Origin: Eurosta solidaginis
Taxonomy: Eukaryota > Arthropoda > Insecta > Diptera > Tephritidae
DNA: 64,000 nucleotides
Assembly (NCBI RefSeq): GCF_040869045.1
Contig: NC_090319.1
Span: forward strand, 227,330,490-227,394,489
Direction: 5' to 3'
Shown: one piece after another, positions 1 to 10,186 of the stretch
How positions within the stretch are numbered: the stretch's first letter is position 1
Layout of the letters: each line of letters opens with the position of its first letter
The notes under the pieces: model-generated
What the model saw: only the letters and a program-made list of their open reading frames with translations
Databases searched by the model: none
Told to the model about the DNA's origin: nothing
Made by a program: the position numbers and the translations under genes

Positions 1-50
1 GAGATTTTGATAACTTCTGTTCGCCTCGTGCATTTGGCAGAGTGCATATG

Positions 51-345
51 TGTTCTGTGGCAGACAACCGATCTGCGTTAGGGTTCTGGTGACATAGCTC
101 GGGGTGAGCGCGTGAATTGGGGTTTGATTTTGAAAATTAAAAATAAGTGTTTTGTGGCAGATGGGGGATCTGCATTAGGGTTGTTGGTTGGCCTCGTTCC
201 GGGTGAACGAGAGCTGGGTTTTGAAATTTTGAAAATTTAAAAGGATTATGGGCCGAGTGCCTTTGTTTTCTGTGGCAGACCGAGGGTCTGCGTAAAGGCT
301 TTTCTGGTATACTCGTTATGGAATAACGAGTGAGTGGGATGGTTT
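51..345. repeat. Three degenerate tandem units with paired stem-loops, BEL1 3' tail
   Basis: The word tgtggcag occurs at about 56, 153 and 271. Each time it is followed within about 15 bases by a reverse-complement partner (gcaga..tctgc or gcagac..gtctgc), which makes a short hairpin. In the second and third units a further hairpin follows (ctcgttc..gaacgag at about 200-218, ctcgttat..ataacgag at about 313-331). The first unit has a weaker version (gctcg..gagcg). Units are roughly 100-118 bp. The block lies just downstream of the integrase end on the minus strand. Confidence 0.6.
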
Positions 346-412
346 TGGATATTTTGAAAGTAAGGAGGAACGGAGGGATTGTTAGGAGGAGCTCTTGGTC
401 CTCTCGCAATCT

Positions 413-1560
413 ATCTCCTCCGTGGGAAGAAGGATCAGTTTGACCAAAGGTCGTCTAACTTGACCCTTCTCGGTAAAGAGGTCGACTACACGTACTCGGT
501 TATCTTCGCCGGGGTGTACGTTGACGACTCTACCTAACCTCCATTCGTCCTAAAAGAGGACAACTTATCTCCCACTTGTATATTTTGTTTGGGGTGTTTC
601 CACTTCACACGCTTTTGAAGTTCGGATGAATATTCGGGTTTCCATCCCCGGCAGAAGGCTTGATGGAGGGCCTTGAGCTTCTGCTATCTATTTAGCATGG
701 AGGCAGGGCTTTCATTTGCATCCGGTTCTGGCGGCGCCAGAAGATGGCTGCCCGTGAGGAAATGTACTGGACGCCGGACTGAGGCCGTGAATTTAAACAT
801 GCCTCGATCCGGCACAAAAGTGTTTGGAACTCCTCCATAGTATACTTATGGGGAGACGCGACCTTTTTGAAGTGGCTTTTGAAGCTCTTCACTCCCGCTT
901 CCCAAAGGCCGCCAATATGTGGAGCGGCGGCGGGGATAAAATGCCAGCTCAATGCTTGATGGCTATACTTTGAGACTGTTTTGTCTCGGCTTTCGGCCAG
1001 AAAGGCTTTAAGTTTGGAAAGCATGGGGTGCTGAGGTCACTAGTGGCCTCTAAGTGAATGGCCTTAGTGGAGAAACAGACAAAAAGGCATACGTAACCTT
1101 TTGACAGTCGACATCTCCTACCGCGGTAGCTTTTGATGTCGAAAGGCCCCGCAAAGTCTAATCCAGTATTGGTGAACGCGCGGGTAAAGGTCGTACGTTC
1201 GCAGGGAAGGGTACCCATAAGTTGGGACTGCGCCTGCTTTCGGTGAATCAGGCAGGTTTTGCAATTGCGGATGACGGCTCTGATCATGGTCTTGACCTTC
1301 GGGATACAATATTTGGTTCGGAGAAGACGGAGCATGAGCTGGTTCTCGCCATGAAGGGAATCATGGTGATTCATCACGACTGTAAGGCGAGACAGCCTGC
1401 AATTGTAAGGCAAGACGATCGGATGACGCTCGTTGTACGACAAGTCTTTTGAGGCCCCTAGACGTCCCGTTGTTCTGATAATATCATCTTTGTCGATGTA
1501 TGAGTTGAGTGACAGGATTTCACTCTTCCGATCAATAGGTTCCCTATTTTTTAATTGCAA
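413..1560 (-). pseudogene. BEL1-A integrase (H2C2 finger, core remnant, C-terminal domain)
   Basis: The upstream part (1560 to about 1060) encodes the H2C2-type finger (HHD...CKTC-like spacing around NCKTCLIHRK) and the start of the retroviral integrase core with the first catalytic aspartate in the motif DFAGPF. The downstream part contains SWHFIP and [12 protein letters not shown], which carries the catalytic glutamate. It ends with the BEL/Pao integrase C-terminal domain (motifs GRVVNVHPGED and RVRVVDLFTEKG, 421-540). Between EATSDLST and the [10 protein letters not shown] segment (about 1010-1060) roughly 50-60 residues are missing and the frame changes. The segment that normally holds the second catalytic aspartate is gone. 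The same lesion is present in BEL1-B. Confidence 0.85.
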
Positions 1561-1563
1561 GTA

Positions 1564-2408
1564 TTATGTACCGTAGGATATTTTCTGACATACTTTTATT
1601 AGTGCTTGAGTCGTTGCGTTACTCTCATCCGTTGAGATTATCCACGAATTTTCGTGGAATACTGTTTTAGTTTTAGGATGCGTTCCTTTTATAAATCTCC
1701 TAACGTACGATGGGACTCCTAGAGCTCGTGGCAAGTCTGAAAACCGATCGAGTATATCTTCTTGTTCAGCCTGTGTGACGGCATACGATTGTGCTTTCAC
1801 TTTCTTCTCCTCTTATGATGTATGGTAGTATGTTTCCTGCACTGGCCATTGGATGTTGTCCTCTTGCAACCAAGATGGTCCCTGCCACCATAACGAATTG
1901 TTGACTAATTCACCCGCTGGGAGGCCTCTGTTTCCTAACTCTGCTGGATTTGATTCTGAATCCACATGTAGCCCGTCCTTGCTTCCGACCATGTCGATGA
2001 TCTTCGTGATGCGGTGTGCGACGAAGGTTGACCAGGAACAGGGCGGTTTCCGTAGCCATGCGAGGACAATGCTGGAATCAGTCCATAGATGAATGGTGAT
2101 TGGTCCTAATTTGATGCTCCTACAGATTGAGTCAATCATCTCTGCGAGCAATACTCCACCGCAACGTTCCAGACGTGGGATGGAGAGATTGTATAAACAT
2201 TATTCTCTTTTTTGACGCGCATGTACACGGCTACTGCATATGCTTTCTCAGACGCGTCACAGAAGCCGTGGATTTCAACCTCGTCTTCTGGTTGAAGGGT
2301 TTCCACCGCTCTAATGTCGTTGGTGAGACAGGCTCGTCCCACCCTGTACCTACTAACCAAATGTTTTGCATAATTATTTTTGCCACTATGACCATTGGGG
2401 CAAGCCAC
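1564..2408 (-). pseudogene. BEL1-A RNase H and connection region
   Basis: Minus-strand reading shows the BEL/Pao RNase H fold: [14 protein letters not shown] near 2260, then LWTDSSIVLAWL (about 2040-2080), followed by NPAELGNRGLPAGEL and the connector QEDILDRFSDLPRALG (about 1740). RNase H degrades the RNA strand of the RNA/DNA hybrid during reverse transcription. The reading frame changes between about 2136 and 2230 and again at about 1800-1813, so no continuous polyprotein is possible. Compared with BEL1-B it lacks a short stretch near 2180 that encodes the lysine- and proline-rich loop before the RNase H second half. Confidence 0.8.
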
Positions 2409-2412
2409 CCTA

Positions 2413-3092
2413 ACGGGTCAAAGAGTTTGGCAATACCGGACAGTATCTCTCTTTTTGTTAGCATGTTAGGGTTGTCTAGGGATCGCGATTTGAAATAAAA
2501 TAAGTCAGCATGTGCGTTCCACCTTATACCTAATGCTTTCACTGTGCTGGTGTCTTCAAAGGCTAAGAAGTCCTCGCTGAGCAGATCCGATTTCGGGATG
2601 TCTTTCAGAACCTCCTCCGAGTTTGATGTCCACTTTCGTAATGGGAACCCTGCCGAATGTAAAACCTGTCGAATTTCGTTTCTTGCCATAATGGTGGATG
2701 TGAGGTTGTGTCCTCCTGCGAGGACGTCATCTACATACATATATTCCCGGAGTATGTTTGATGCTGTGGGATGAGAACTTTGTACGTCGTCAGCCAACTG
2801 TAACAGCATTCTTATAGCAAGATAAGGGGCACAATTAACTCCGAAAGTTACCGTTTTTAATTCGTAGAGTCCTATTGGTTCGTTCATGTCTTTTCGAAAA
2901 ATAATTCGTTGAAATTTGGTATGATTGTCGTTCATCCAAATCTGCCTATACATTTTCTCTATATCACTGTTGAAGACGTAGCGATAAAGTCTCCAACGAA
3001 TGATAAGAGACGGGATATCTGCTTGGAGTACCGGGCCTGGGAGCAAAACCTCGTTCAGACTTGTACCATTAGCAGTCGGACTTGTAGTTGTG
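2413..3092 (-). pseudogene. BEL1-A reverse transcriptase, 5'-truncated
   Basis: The minus strand encodes the BEL/Pao RT palm: YRYVFNSDIEKMYRQIW, NHTKFQRIIFRK, TFGVNCAPYLAIR and the catalytic box YVDDVLAG (about 2714-2742), followed by the thumb GILFDPLGWLAP-like segment (AKLFDPLGWLAPMV). The frame is open from about 3085 through the catalytic box. The start of the domain, which BEL1-B still has, is replaced at 3092/3093 by gypsy leader DNA. The junction falls in a short stretch of similarity between the two (tagttgtg), as expected of a deletion joined at microhomology. Confidence 0.85.
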
Positions 3093-4545
3093 CGTGGTGG
3101 TTGTGCGAAAACTAATATAAAAATATAAAATACGTGAAGTAAAATCCAATTTCCATCTATCAATTTCACTAAAAATTATAACGTTTAAAAATACGAAACA
3201 AAATGCATTAATTAACATAAAATACACAAAAATTTTCAAAATTACATGAAGTAAATTCTAATTTCAATTCATCAAAAAAAATCTCAAAAAAAATACAAAA
3301 AAAAAATATAAAATTTCAGAAAATTTCAAAAATTATAAAATTTCAAAAACTACAAAAAATTATAAAATTATAAAGACTACAAAAAAAATTTTTACAAAAA
3401 CTACAAAAAGACTAAAAAAAAAATTAATTACAAAATTTCCAAAAAGACTACAAACAATTTTTAATAAAATTTCAAAAATACAAATATAAAATTTCAAAAA
3501 CTACAAAAAAAATATAAAATTTCAAAAACTACAAAAAAGTATAAAATTTCAAAATCTACAAAAAAAAAAATCATAATATGTTCAAAACCTACAAAAAAAG
3601 TTATAAACTACGAAAACTAATACAATTTCAAAAAATCTTAAGTGGTATATAAAAACCAAATTTAAACAAAGAAAATTGGACTTTTGCATAAAATTTCTTT
3701 TGAAACAAAATCCAAAATATACATGCATTTTATATACTAGAAAGAAAGCAAAGTTATTGGCAAATTATGGCGTAACATATATACATACATATGTACGAAA
3801 AATTATTATATTTTGAACTGGCGGTACTATGCCATAACGGTGATGATAAGCACAACCACCAGTGACGCGCTCAAGCACCGTTAAGTGCAGTAAATTATCC
3901 ACGCCATCAACTCAACCAGAAAAGCATACATAACAAAAGTAAGAGAGGAAAAGAAAAAAAAACCAGTCGGCAACAGAATCACCTTGGACGGCAACAGCTA
4001 CATCGGCAAGAAGCGGAAAAAACACCAACAACACATACACCAGCAAGCAGAAAATACAAAGAGCGGTACAGTAGAGTAGTTTAGAATATACGTATATATC
4101 TAATATTTCATTTCTGTGTATAAGTAGACACTTTGCTTCTGTATGTAATCTTCTTCAATACCTGTATACTATGCATGTAATAAATCAATTTGACACTTTT
4201 GCCTTTGTACATATGTACTTTTTCTATAAACATTTGTATACTATGCATGTAGCAACAAAAATTGACACTTTGTTTCTAAACATTTGTATACTGCGCATGT
4301 AGCAACAGATTTTTTCTTCTCACAATTTAACCAAATATTTAATATAAACACTTAAATATCGAAAACTTTTTGAATGTACATTAAAAATAATTTTAAATAT
4401 ACGGCCACCACATGCATATTATCACGCATATATTACTATATTCTTTCTTTTTCGAACATTAATATGGAACTTGAATTTTTTTTATTTTAAATGCGAGCAT
4501 TGCTTCGTAATAAATACAATCCGAAAAATATTTTTTTTTTCAAAT
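3093..4545 (+). mobile_element. Fragment of gypsy 5' leader, duplicate of 10282-11735
   Basis: About 1.45 kb that matches 10282-11735 with few differences. It includes the AT-rich block of short units built on aaatttcaaaaactac, the stretch with cataacggtgatgataagc, and the three-fold repeat of ttgtatactatgcatgta. It lies between BEL1-A and BEL1-B, has no LTR and no gag, and carries no ORF. Its right edge (about 4545) abuts BEL1-B integrase with no target duplication. It is not an independent insertion (see the tandem-duplication finding). Confidence 0.9.
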
Positions 4546-4547
4546 AG

Positions 4548-5267
4548 TATACTTATGGGGAGACGCGACCTTTTTGAAGTGGCTTTTGAAGCTCTTCACT
4601 CCCGCTTCCCAAAGGCCGCCAATATGTGGAGCGGCGGCGGGGATAAAATGCCAGCTCAATGCTTGATGGCTATACTTTGAGACTGTTTTGTCTCGGCTTT
4701 CGGCCAGAAAGGCTTTAAGTTTGGAAAGCATGGGGTGCTGAGGTCACTAGTGGCCTCTAAGTGAATGGCCTTAGTGAAGAAACAGACAAAAAGGCATACG
4801 TAACCTTTTGACAGTCGACATCTCCTACCGCGGTAGCTTTTGATGTCGAAAGGCCCCGCAAAGTCTACCCCAGTATTGGTGAACGCGCGGGTAAAGGTCG
4901 TACGTTCGCAGGGAAGGGTACCCATAAGTTGGGACTGCGCCTGCTTTCGGTGAATCAGGCAGGTTTTACAATTGTGGATGACGGCTCTGATCATGGTCTT
5001 GACCTTCGTGATACAATATTGGGTTCGGAGAAGACGGAGCATGAGCTGGTTCTCGCCATGAAGGGAATCATGGTGATTCATCATGACTGTAAGGCGAGAC
5101 AGCCTGCAATTGTAAGGTAAGACGATCGGATGACGCTCGTTGTACGACAAGTATTTTGAGGCCCCTAGACGCCCCGTTGTTCTGATAATATCATCTTTGT
5201 CGATGTATGGGTTGAGTGACAGGATTTCACTCTTCCGATCAATAGGTTCCCTATTTTTTAATTGCAA
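4548..5267 (-). pseudogene. BEL1-B integrase, 3'-truncated
   Basis: This has the same layout as in BEL1-A: H2C2 finger (NCKTCLIHRK), core start with DFAGPF, then the deleted middle, then SWHFIP and [12 protein letters not shown]. The deletion that removes the second catalytic aspartate (about 4720-4760) is the same as in the other copy. The C-terminal domain is absent, because the copy ends at the tandem junction (4545/4546). An in-frame stop at 5268-5270 separates it from the upstream RNase H/connector. Confidence 0.85.
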
Positions 5268-5270
5268 GTA

Positions 5271-6155
5271 TTATGTACCGTAGGATATTTTCTGACATAC
5301 TTTTATTAGTGCTTGAGTCGTTGCGTTAATCTCATCCGCTGAGATTATGCACGACTTTTCGTGGAATACTGTTTTAGTTTTAGGATGCGTTCCTTTTATA
5401 AATCTCCTAACGTACGATGGGACTCCTAGAGCTCGTGGCAAGTCTGAAAAACGATCGAGTATATCTTCTTGTTCAGCCTGTGTGACGGCATACGACTGTG
5501 CTTTCACTTTCTTCTCCTCATATGATGTATGGTAGTATGTTTCCTGCACTGGCCATTGGATGTTGTCCTCTTGCAACCAAGATGGTCCCTGCCACTATAA
5601 CGAATTGTTGACTAATTCACCCGCTGGGAGGCCTCTGTTTCCTAAATCTGCTGGATTTGATTCTGAATGCACATGTAGCCCGTCCTTGCTTCCGACCATG
5701 TCGATGATCTTCGTGATGCGGTGTGCGACGAAGGTTGACCAGGAACAGGGCGGTTTCCGTAGCCATGCGAGGACAATGCTGGAATCAGTCCATAGATGAA
5801 TGGTGATTGGTCCTAATTTCATGCTCCTACAGATTGAGTCAATCATCTCTGCGAGCAATACTGCACCGCAAAGTTCCAGACGTGGGATGGAGATTTTCTT
5901 CACTGGTGCGACTCTGGTTTTTGCCATAAGTAGGTGTGTATAAACATTATTCTCTTTTTTGACGCGCATGTACACGGCTGCTGCATATGCTTTCTCAGAC
6001 GCATCACAGAAGCCGTGGATTTCAACCTCGTCTTCTGGTTGAAGGTTTTCCACCGCTCTAATGTCGTTGGTGAGACAGGCTCGTCTCACCCTGTACCTTC
6101 TAACCAAATATTTTGCATAATTATTTTTGCCACTATGACCATTGGGGCAAGCCAC
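5271..6155 (-). pseudogene. BEL1-B RNase H and connector
   Basis: Motifs in order are [19 protein letters not shown] (about 5990-6040), [36 protein letters not shown] (about 5770-5810), NPADLGNRGLPAGEL, then the connector QEEDILDRFSDLPRALG-like segment. A tryptophan codon after ELVNNSL has become a TAG stop at about 5595, where BEL1-A still reads tryptophan. A frameshift near 6086-6155 separates it from the RT frame. This copy keeps the loop that BEL1-A has lost. Confidence 0.8.
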
Positions 6156-7786
6156 CCTAACGGGTCAAAGAGTTTGGCAATAACGGACAGTATCTCTCTT
6201 TTTGCTTTCATTTTAGGGTTGTCTAGGGATCGCGATTTGAAATAAAATAAGTCAGCATGTGCGTTCCACCTTATACCTAATGCTTTCACCGTGCTGGTGT
6301 CTTTAAAGGCTAAGAAGTCCTCGCTGAGCAGATCCGATTTCGGGATGTCTTTCAGAACCTCCTCCGAGTTTGATGTCCACTTTCGTAATGGGAACCCTGC
6401 CGAATGTAAAACCTGTCGGATTTCGTTTCTTTCCATAATGGTGGATGTGAGGTTGTGTCCTCCTGCGAGGACGTCATCTACATACATATATTCCCGGAGT
6501 AAGTTTGATGCTGTGGGATGAAAACTTTGTACGTTGTCAGCCAGCTGTAACAGCGTTCTTATAGCAAGATAAGGGGCACAATTAACTCCGAAAGTTACCG
6601 TTTTTAATTCGTAGAGTCCTATTGGTTCGTTCATGTTTTTTCGAAAAATAATTCGTTGAAATTTGGTATGATTGTCGTTTATCCAAATCTGCCTATACAT
6701 TTTCTCTATATCACTGTTGAAGACGTAGCGATAAAGTCTCCAACGAATGATAAGGGTCGGGATATCTGCTTGGAGTACCGGGCCTGGGAGCAAAACCTCG
6801 TTCAGACTTGTACCATTAGCAGTCGGACTTGAAGCGTTGAAAACGACCCGGACTTTAGTAGTTGTGCTTTCCGCCTTTACCACGGCGTGATGGGGCGGGA
6901 AATAATTATTAGGGTCATCTGCTGCGACTGTACCATTAATTTTGTGCACATGTCCGAGCGTCTGGTATTCTGAAAGTACCCTTATGTATTCATTCCCTAA
7001 CTCCGGATTTTTCGTTAACCACGTTTCATTTCGATAGAATTGCGAGCATGCGCGTTTAAGGGACCCTGCTAATTTTCGTTCTTTCGGGTATTCCTGTCTA
7101 AATGGGAGTGAAACGACATATGTTCCATCCTCATTTCTCTTTGTGGTTCCTCTATATAATTTTTCACAATATCTGTCATCGTCGCTAGGGCTTTTAATTT
7201 TCGGTACATTTTCCAACTCCCAAAAGGCTTTTAGTTGGTTGTCCAACGCGACCTCGTTGTAAAACGACACGATGCTCTTCGTTGGATTCGGTGCTTCAAT
7301 ACGACCGGTTAGTATCCAACCGAACACTGTCTCTTGGGCCAGAAGTGTATTAAGTACATTCTTTTTTAGACCGCTTAATATAATTTGGGGATATATGTCT
7401 CCACCAAGTATGAGGTCTACATCTTCATTGACGTAGAACCTCTTGTCTGCCAAAACTAAGTCTGGGAATGCCTGCATAGTCATTGTTTCGATATGGCAGG
7501 ATGGCAGATTCCCAGTTAGTTTGGCTAAAATTAGAACAGGAGTAGTCAAGCTAAATCATGGGTCCACTGGTGAACGTAGCTCGATGGTGGATGCCTCTTT
7601 AACTTGAGCAGATACTGCATTGGCGATGCCTGAAACTTGGGCATGCATTTTCCTTGCTGGAAAATTGATTCTGCGATTGAGTCTTTCTGTCATGAAGGAA
7701 CATTCAGACCCTGAATCAATTAATGCCCGCGCTGAGAAGTCGGTTCTATTATGGTGAATGTGTACGCAAGCAGTTCCTAATGGCAC
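6086..7786 (-). pseudogene. BEL1-B protease and reverse transcriptase
   Basis: The protease lies at about 7786-7560, with the aspartic protease signature as DSGSECSFM. RT follows (7549-6086): QEYPKERKLAGS, KVRVVFNASSPTANG, RYVFNSDIEKMYRQIW, TFGVNCAPYLAIR and the catalytic YVDDVLAG. Protease and RT share a frame but are separated by a single TGA codon at 7556-7558. This looks like ordinary decay, since nothing around it resembles a recoding signal. The RT part is the longest uninterrupted coding stretch of the element (over 480 codons). Confidence 0.85.
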
Positions 7787-7849
7787 GCCTGTGCTGGAAG
7801 TAGCATGGCAGGAATTTACATTCTGATTCGAGAAGAATTTAGTTGCCCC

Positions 7850-9172
7850 GATTCCTGTCTTCTTTGTGCTTGTGCTGAAGTTGACGGAATATTATCCGCG
7901 TCATTAAATGGATTGCACCTCGTAGTTCGCTGAACTGTATCCGCATGCAGGAGCGTGTGGTGACGAGAGTGGCATTTGGCGCAGTTTTACGAACTGGCGC
8001 ACCTCGTCACTGTGTGTCCTGGGGATAAACAGTTCAGGCATCCCCCCGTGGATTTGATGAAGTTGATTCTCTCCACTGGGGTCAGATCACAGAATCGGGG
8101 ACAATTCCGTAACCTGTGTTCAGCTTTGCACATTTTTCAAAAAACCCTTGATGTTGATTTTGAAGTAGGTTTTGATACCTTCGTTTGGAAGGCACCAAGT
8201 CTTTTTATCGGGGTTTCGGTTGTATACCGAGTATTTGATGGCTTTTGTCCCTTTTGGGCGTTAGTGCCAGTGAAGCTAGACACTGTTTCCAGTGTCTGAA
8301 ACCTATTTGATAGAAATTTGTCCATATCTTCCCACTTAGATATGTCCATTTTATGGTCTATGCTTTGTTCCCTTTCCGGTAACTTTGTCGAACACAAATA
8401 GGTTAGTATTGCATCCCAATTGGATATGTCGATTTTATGACACTTGAGGGACGATAGACAATTTTTTATATCGCTATGTAATTTCTTTAACGCGCTGCCA
8501 CACTCGCTCTCTACCTTCTTTAAATTAAAAAGAATTTGTAATTGCGTGTTGACTAATATACGCTTGTTTTCATACCTTTCGCACAGGTTTTCCCAGGCCA
8601 TATCGAACCCATCATTTGTTAGAGGGCATTTTTTTACAATATCTTTGGCCTCGCCCTGTGTCTTGTTGTTCATATGGAATAGTTTTTCCACCCCCTGTAG
8701 GTCGGAATTATTTATGTATATGGCCGTAAACAGGTCACGAAAGGTTGGCCATGATAAGTAATCACCTTTGAAAATCTCCGTGTCGCAAGGAGTGAGGCGG
8801 ATCTTATGCCCGCGAGGTGCGGCTGGAGGTGCTTGCTCAGAGATAGCACTATTTTCTACTTTTTTTATATTTTTCTGCCTCAGCAGATATGGTGGATGAG
8901 CATCGCATGTAAATAGAGTAGGTAGTCATATGCTTTTTCCGGATGGCCAACACATCATTTGCGTCGACATCATCTGATCCCATCAGTGAGTCAAACACAG
9001 ACTTAACCTTCTTCCATAAGGAGCGCAACTCTTCTTGCTGTATCGCAAGAGTGCGCTTATTATGATTTTCCTCTGGAATAAGGCTGTACTGTTTCTCAAA
9101 CTCTGTGATTAACTCAGCTGATCGGACATAATTTTCCATTTTCTTAACAAACCCAACTAATTCTTTGAACAA
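7850..9172 (-). pseudogene. BEL1-B gag
   Basis: The N-terminal part (9172-8849) begins MFKELVGFVKKMENYV and is helical and charged. The middle part (8691-8137) is the BEL gag capsid-like region with KTQGEAKDIVKKCPL and WENLCERYENKRILV. Zinc-knuckle cysteines and histidines (GCLNCLSPGHTVTRC and CHSRHHTLLH) can be read at about 7950-8060 in another frame. Gag packages the RNA and forms the particle. At least two frame changes break it (near 8691-8849 and near 8137), so no full gag can be made. Confidence 0.75.
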
Positions 9173-9721
9173 AAAATAGAAACAATGTTTTGCAAGATCG
9201 CTTTTATTTATGTATGTTAGACTTAGCCGATTCGTCTGATTTTTTTTGGTTTTTTTTTTTTTTCAAAAGGAAGAATAAGCAATGGTGTAACCTACTCGCC
9301 GCCCACACGCAAATTATGTATATATTGATATTTCTGGCTATTAAATTATAAGGGTCAGACCTCTGGTTTTCCCAAGAAAAGAGTAAAAACACAACAGTGT
9401 GGCCCACTCGCCACCCGCACGTAAATTTATATGTATGTATGTATTGGTGTGTGTGTATTAATTTATTTGTAAGGGGTTGTGGTTCAGATAAGGAGCAAAG
9501 TGCAGAGTGCGCGATATAATAAACCGTCTCGGACTAGTGAAAATTACCAGTGCCAAAATTTGTGAAACTAAATTATTGTGTTCGTGAGTGGATTTACGTG
9601 CACAGTCACTGCAGTTGCTTTCAAGAAAACATTTGGTGCTTTTTTAAAAAGTGGGGTTATGATACACGGTGGTACTTGCCGTGGTCGTGGAATACTCCGG
9701 ATCCACACACGCGGTAGGGGG
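9173..9721 (-). other. BEL1-B 5' leader, part adjoining gag
   Basis: This is non-coding sequence between the gag start and the gypsy insertion. It has a T-rich run at 9240-9265, a stretch of low-complexity gtatgtatgt at about 9430, and no ORF I can support. It is interrupted at 9721/9722 by the gypsy 5' LTR. The other half of the leader resumes at 24108. Confidence 0.55.
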
Positions 9722-10168
9722 TGTAAGGTAACCCTTACGGCAAGTGTTGCGTGACCATAAAGTCACGCAATGCTTATTAAACACAACCATAGCTCACAAT
9801 AAGGGTTACCTGCCAAAACAACACATTCACAATAAGGGCTATCTGTCAAATGAATAGAAGCCAATTAATTCCGCGAATTTAACTTGTACAGACGTAAAAT
9901 TCAGTAGCTCGTAGTTTCAACATCATTTTAAGATATATATATATATCTCACTATATCATAGCCTTTTAATTTCGGTTTAATAAAAAAGGACTATACAGTG
10001 TAATTATAAAGTGTAGCACTTTGTTTTTATTGAAAACGGAATTCTTTCGTGAGTATAAAACAGTATCGTGAGTTCTTGTACAAGCGGCTATCATGCCTCA
10101 TATGAAAAGAAGCGTTTCAACAAATTCATGGCGACCATCTCGGCCAAGTCGAAAATGGTTGCACTAAA
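9722..10168 (+). repeat. Gypsy 5' LTR
   Basis: It starts TGTAAGGTAACCC and matches 23672-24107. An internal inverted pair (aggtaaccctta near 9726, taagggttacct near 9801) can form a hairpin, and an (at)n run lies at about 9935-9955. A copy of tggcgacc at 10129-10136 mimics the start of the primer-binding site 33 bp later. The right edge is set by the primer site, which normally follows the LTR directly. Confidence 0.9.
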
Positions 10169-10186
10169 TGGCGACCGTGACAGGAC
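10169..10186 (+). promoter_or_regulatory. Primer-binding site, tRNA-Arg type
   Basis: The 18 bases tggcgaccgtgacaggac begin with TGG, the complement of the tRNA CCA end. They match the tRNA-Arg site known from the Drosophila elements mdg1 and 412. The site lies directly after the 5' LTR and would prime minus-strand DNA synthesis. Confidence 0.85.

Larger units (their letters stand above)
1..3092 (-). mobile_element. BEL1-A: partial BEL/Pao LTR retrotransposon
   Basis: Reading on the minus strand, this stretch holds the second half of a BEL/Pao pol polyprotein: reverse transcriptase, RNase H/connection, integrase zinc finger, integrase core and the integrase C-terminal domain, followed by a 3' non-coding tail. 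Gag, protease and the 5' LTR are missing. The copy stops abruptly at about 3092 inside RT, where the sequence switches to a gypsy leader. The other end is cut by the window start, so no 3' LTR is seen. It is almost identical to the corresponding part of BEL1-B (4546 onward), including shared lesions. BEL/Pao elements copy through an RNA intermediate assembled in gag particles. This copy is inactive. Confidence 0.9.

Noticed and set aside
3093..4545. Independent insertion of a gypsy fragment between two BEL1 copies
   Set aside because: There is no LTR and no target duplication, and the flanking BEL1 sequence is duplicated instead of continuous. A tandem duplication explains it better.
7556..7558. 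Programmed stop readthrough between BEL1 protease and RT
   Set aside because: A single TGA in an element with many other stops and shifts is more likely decay. No recoding signal is seen.
8444..8761. Plus-strand 105-codon frame
   Set aside because: It is antisense to BEL1-B gag.
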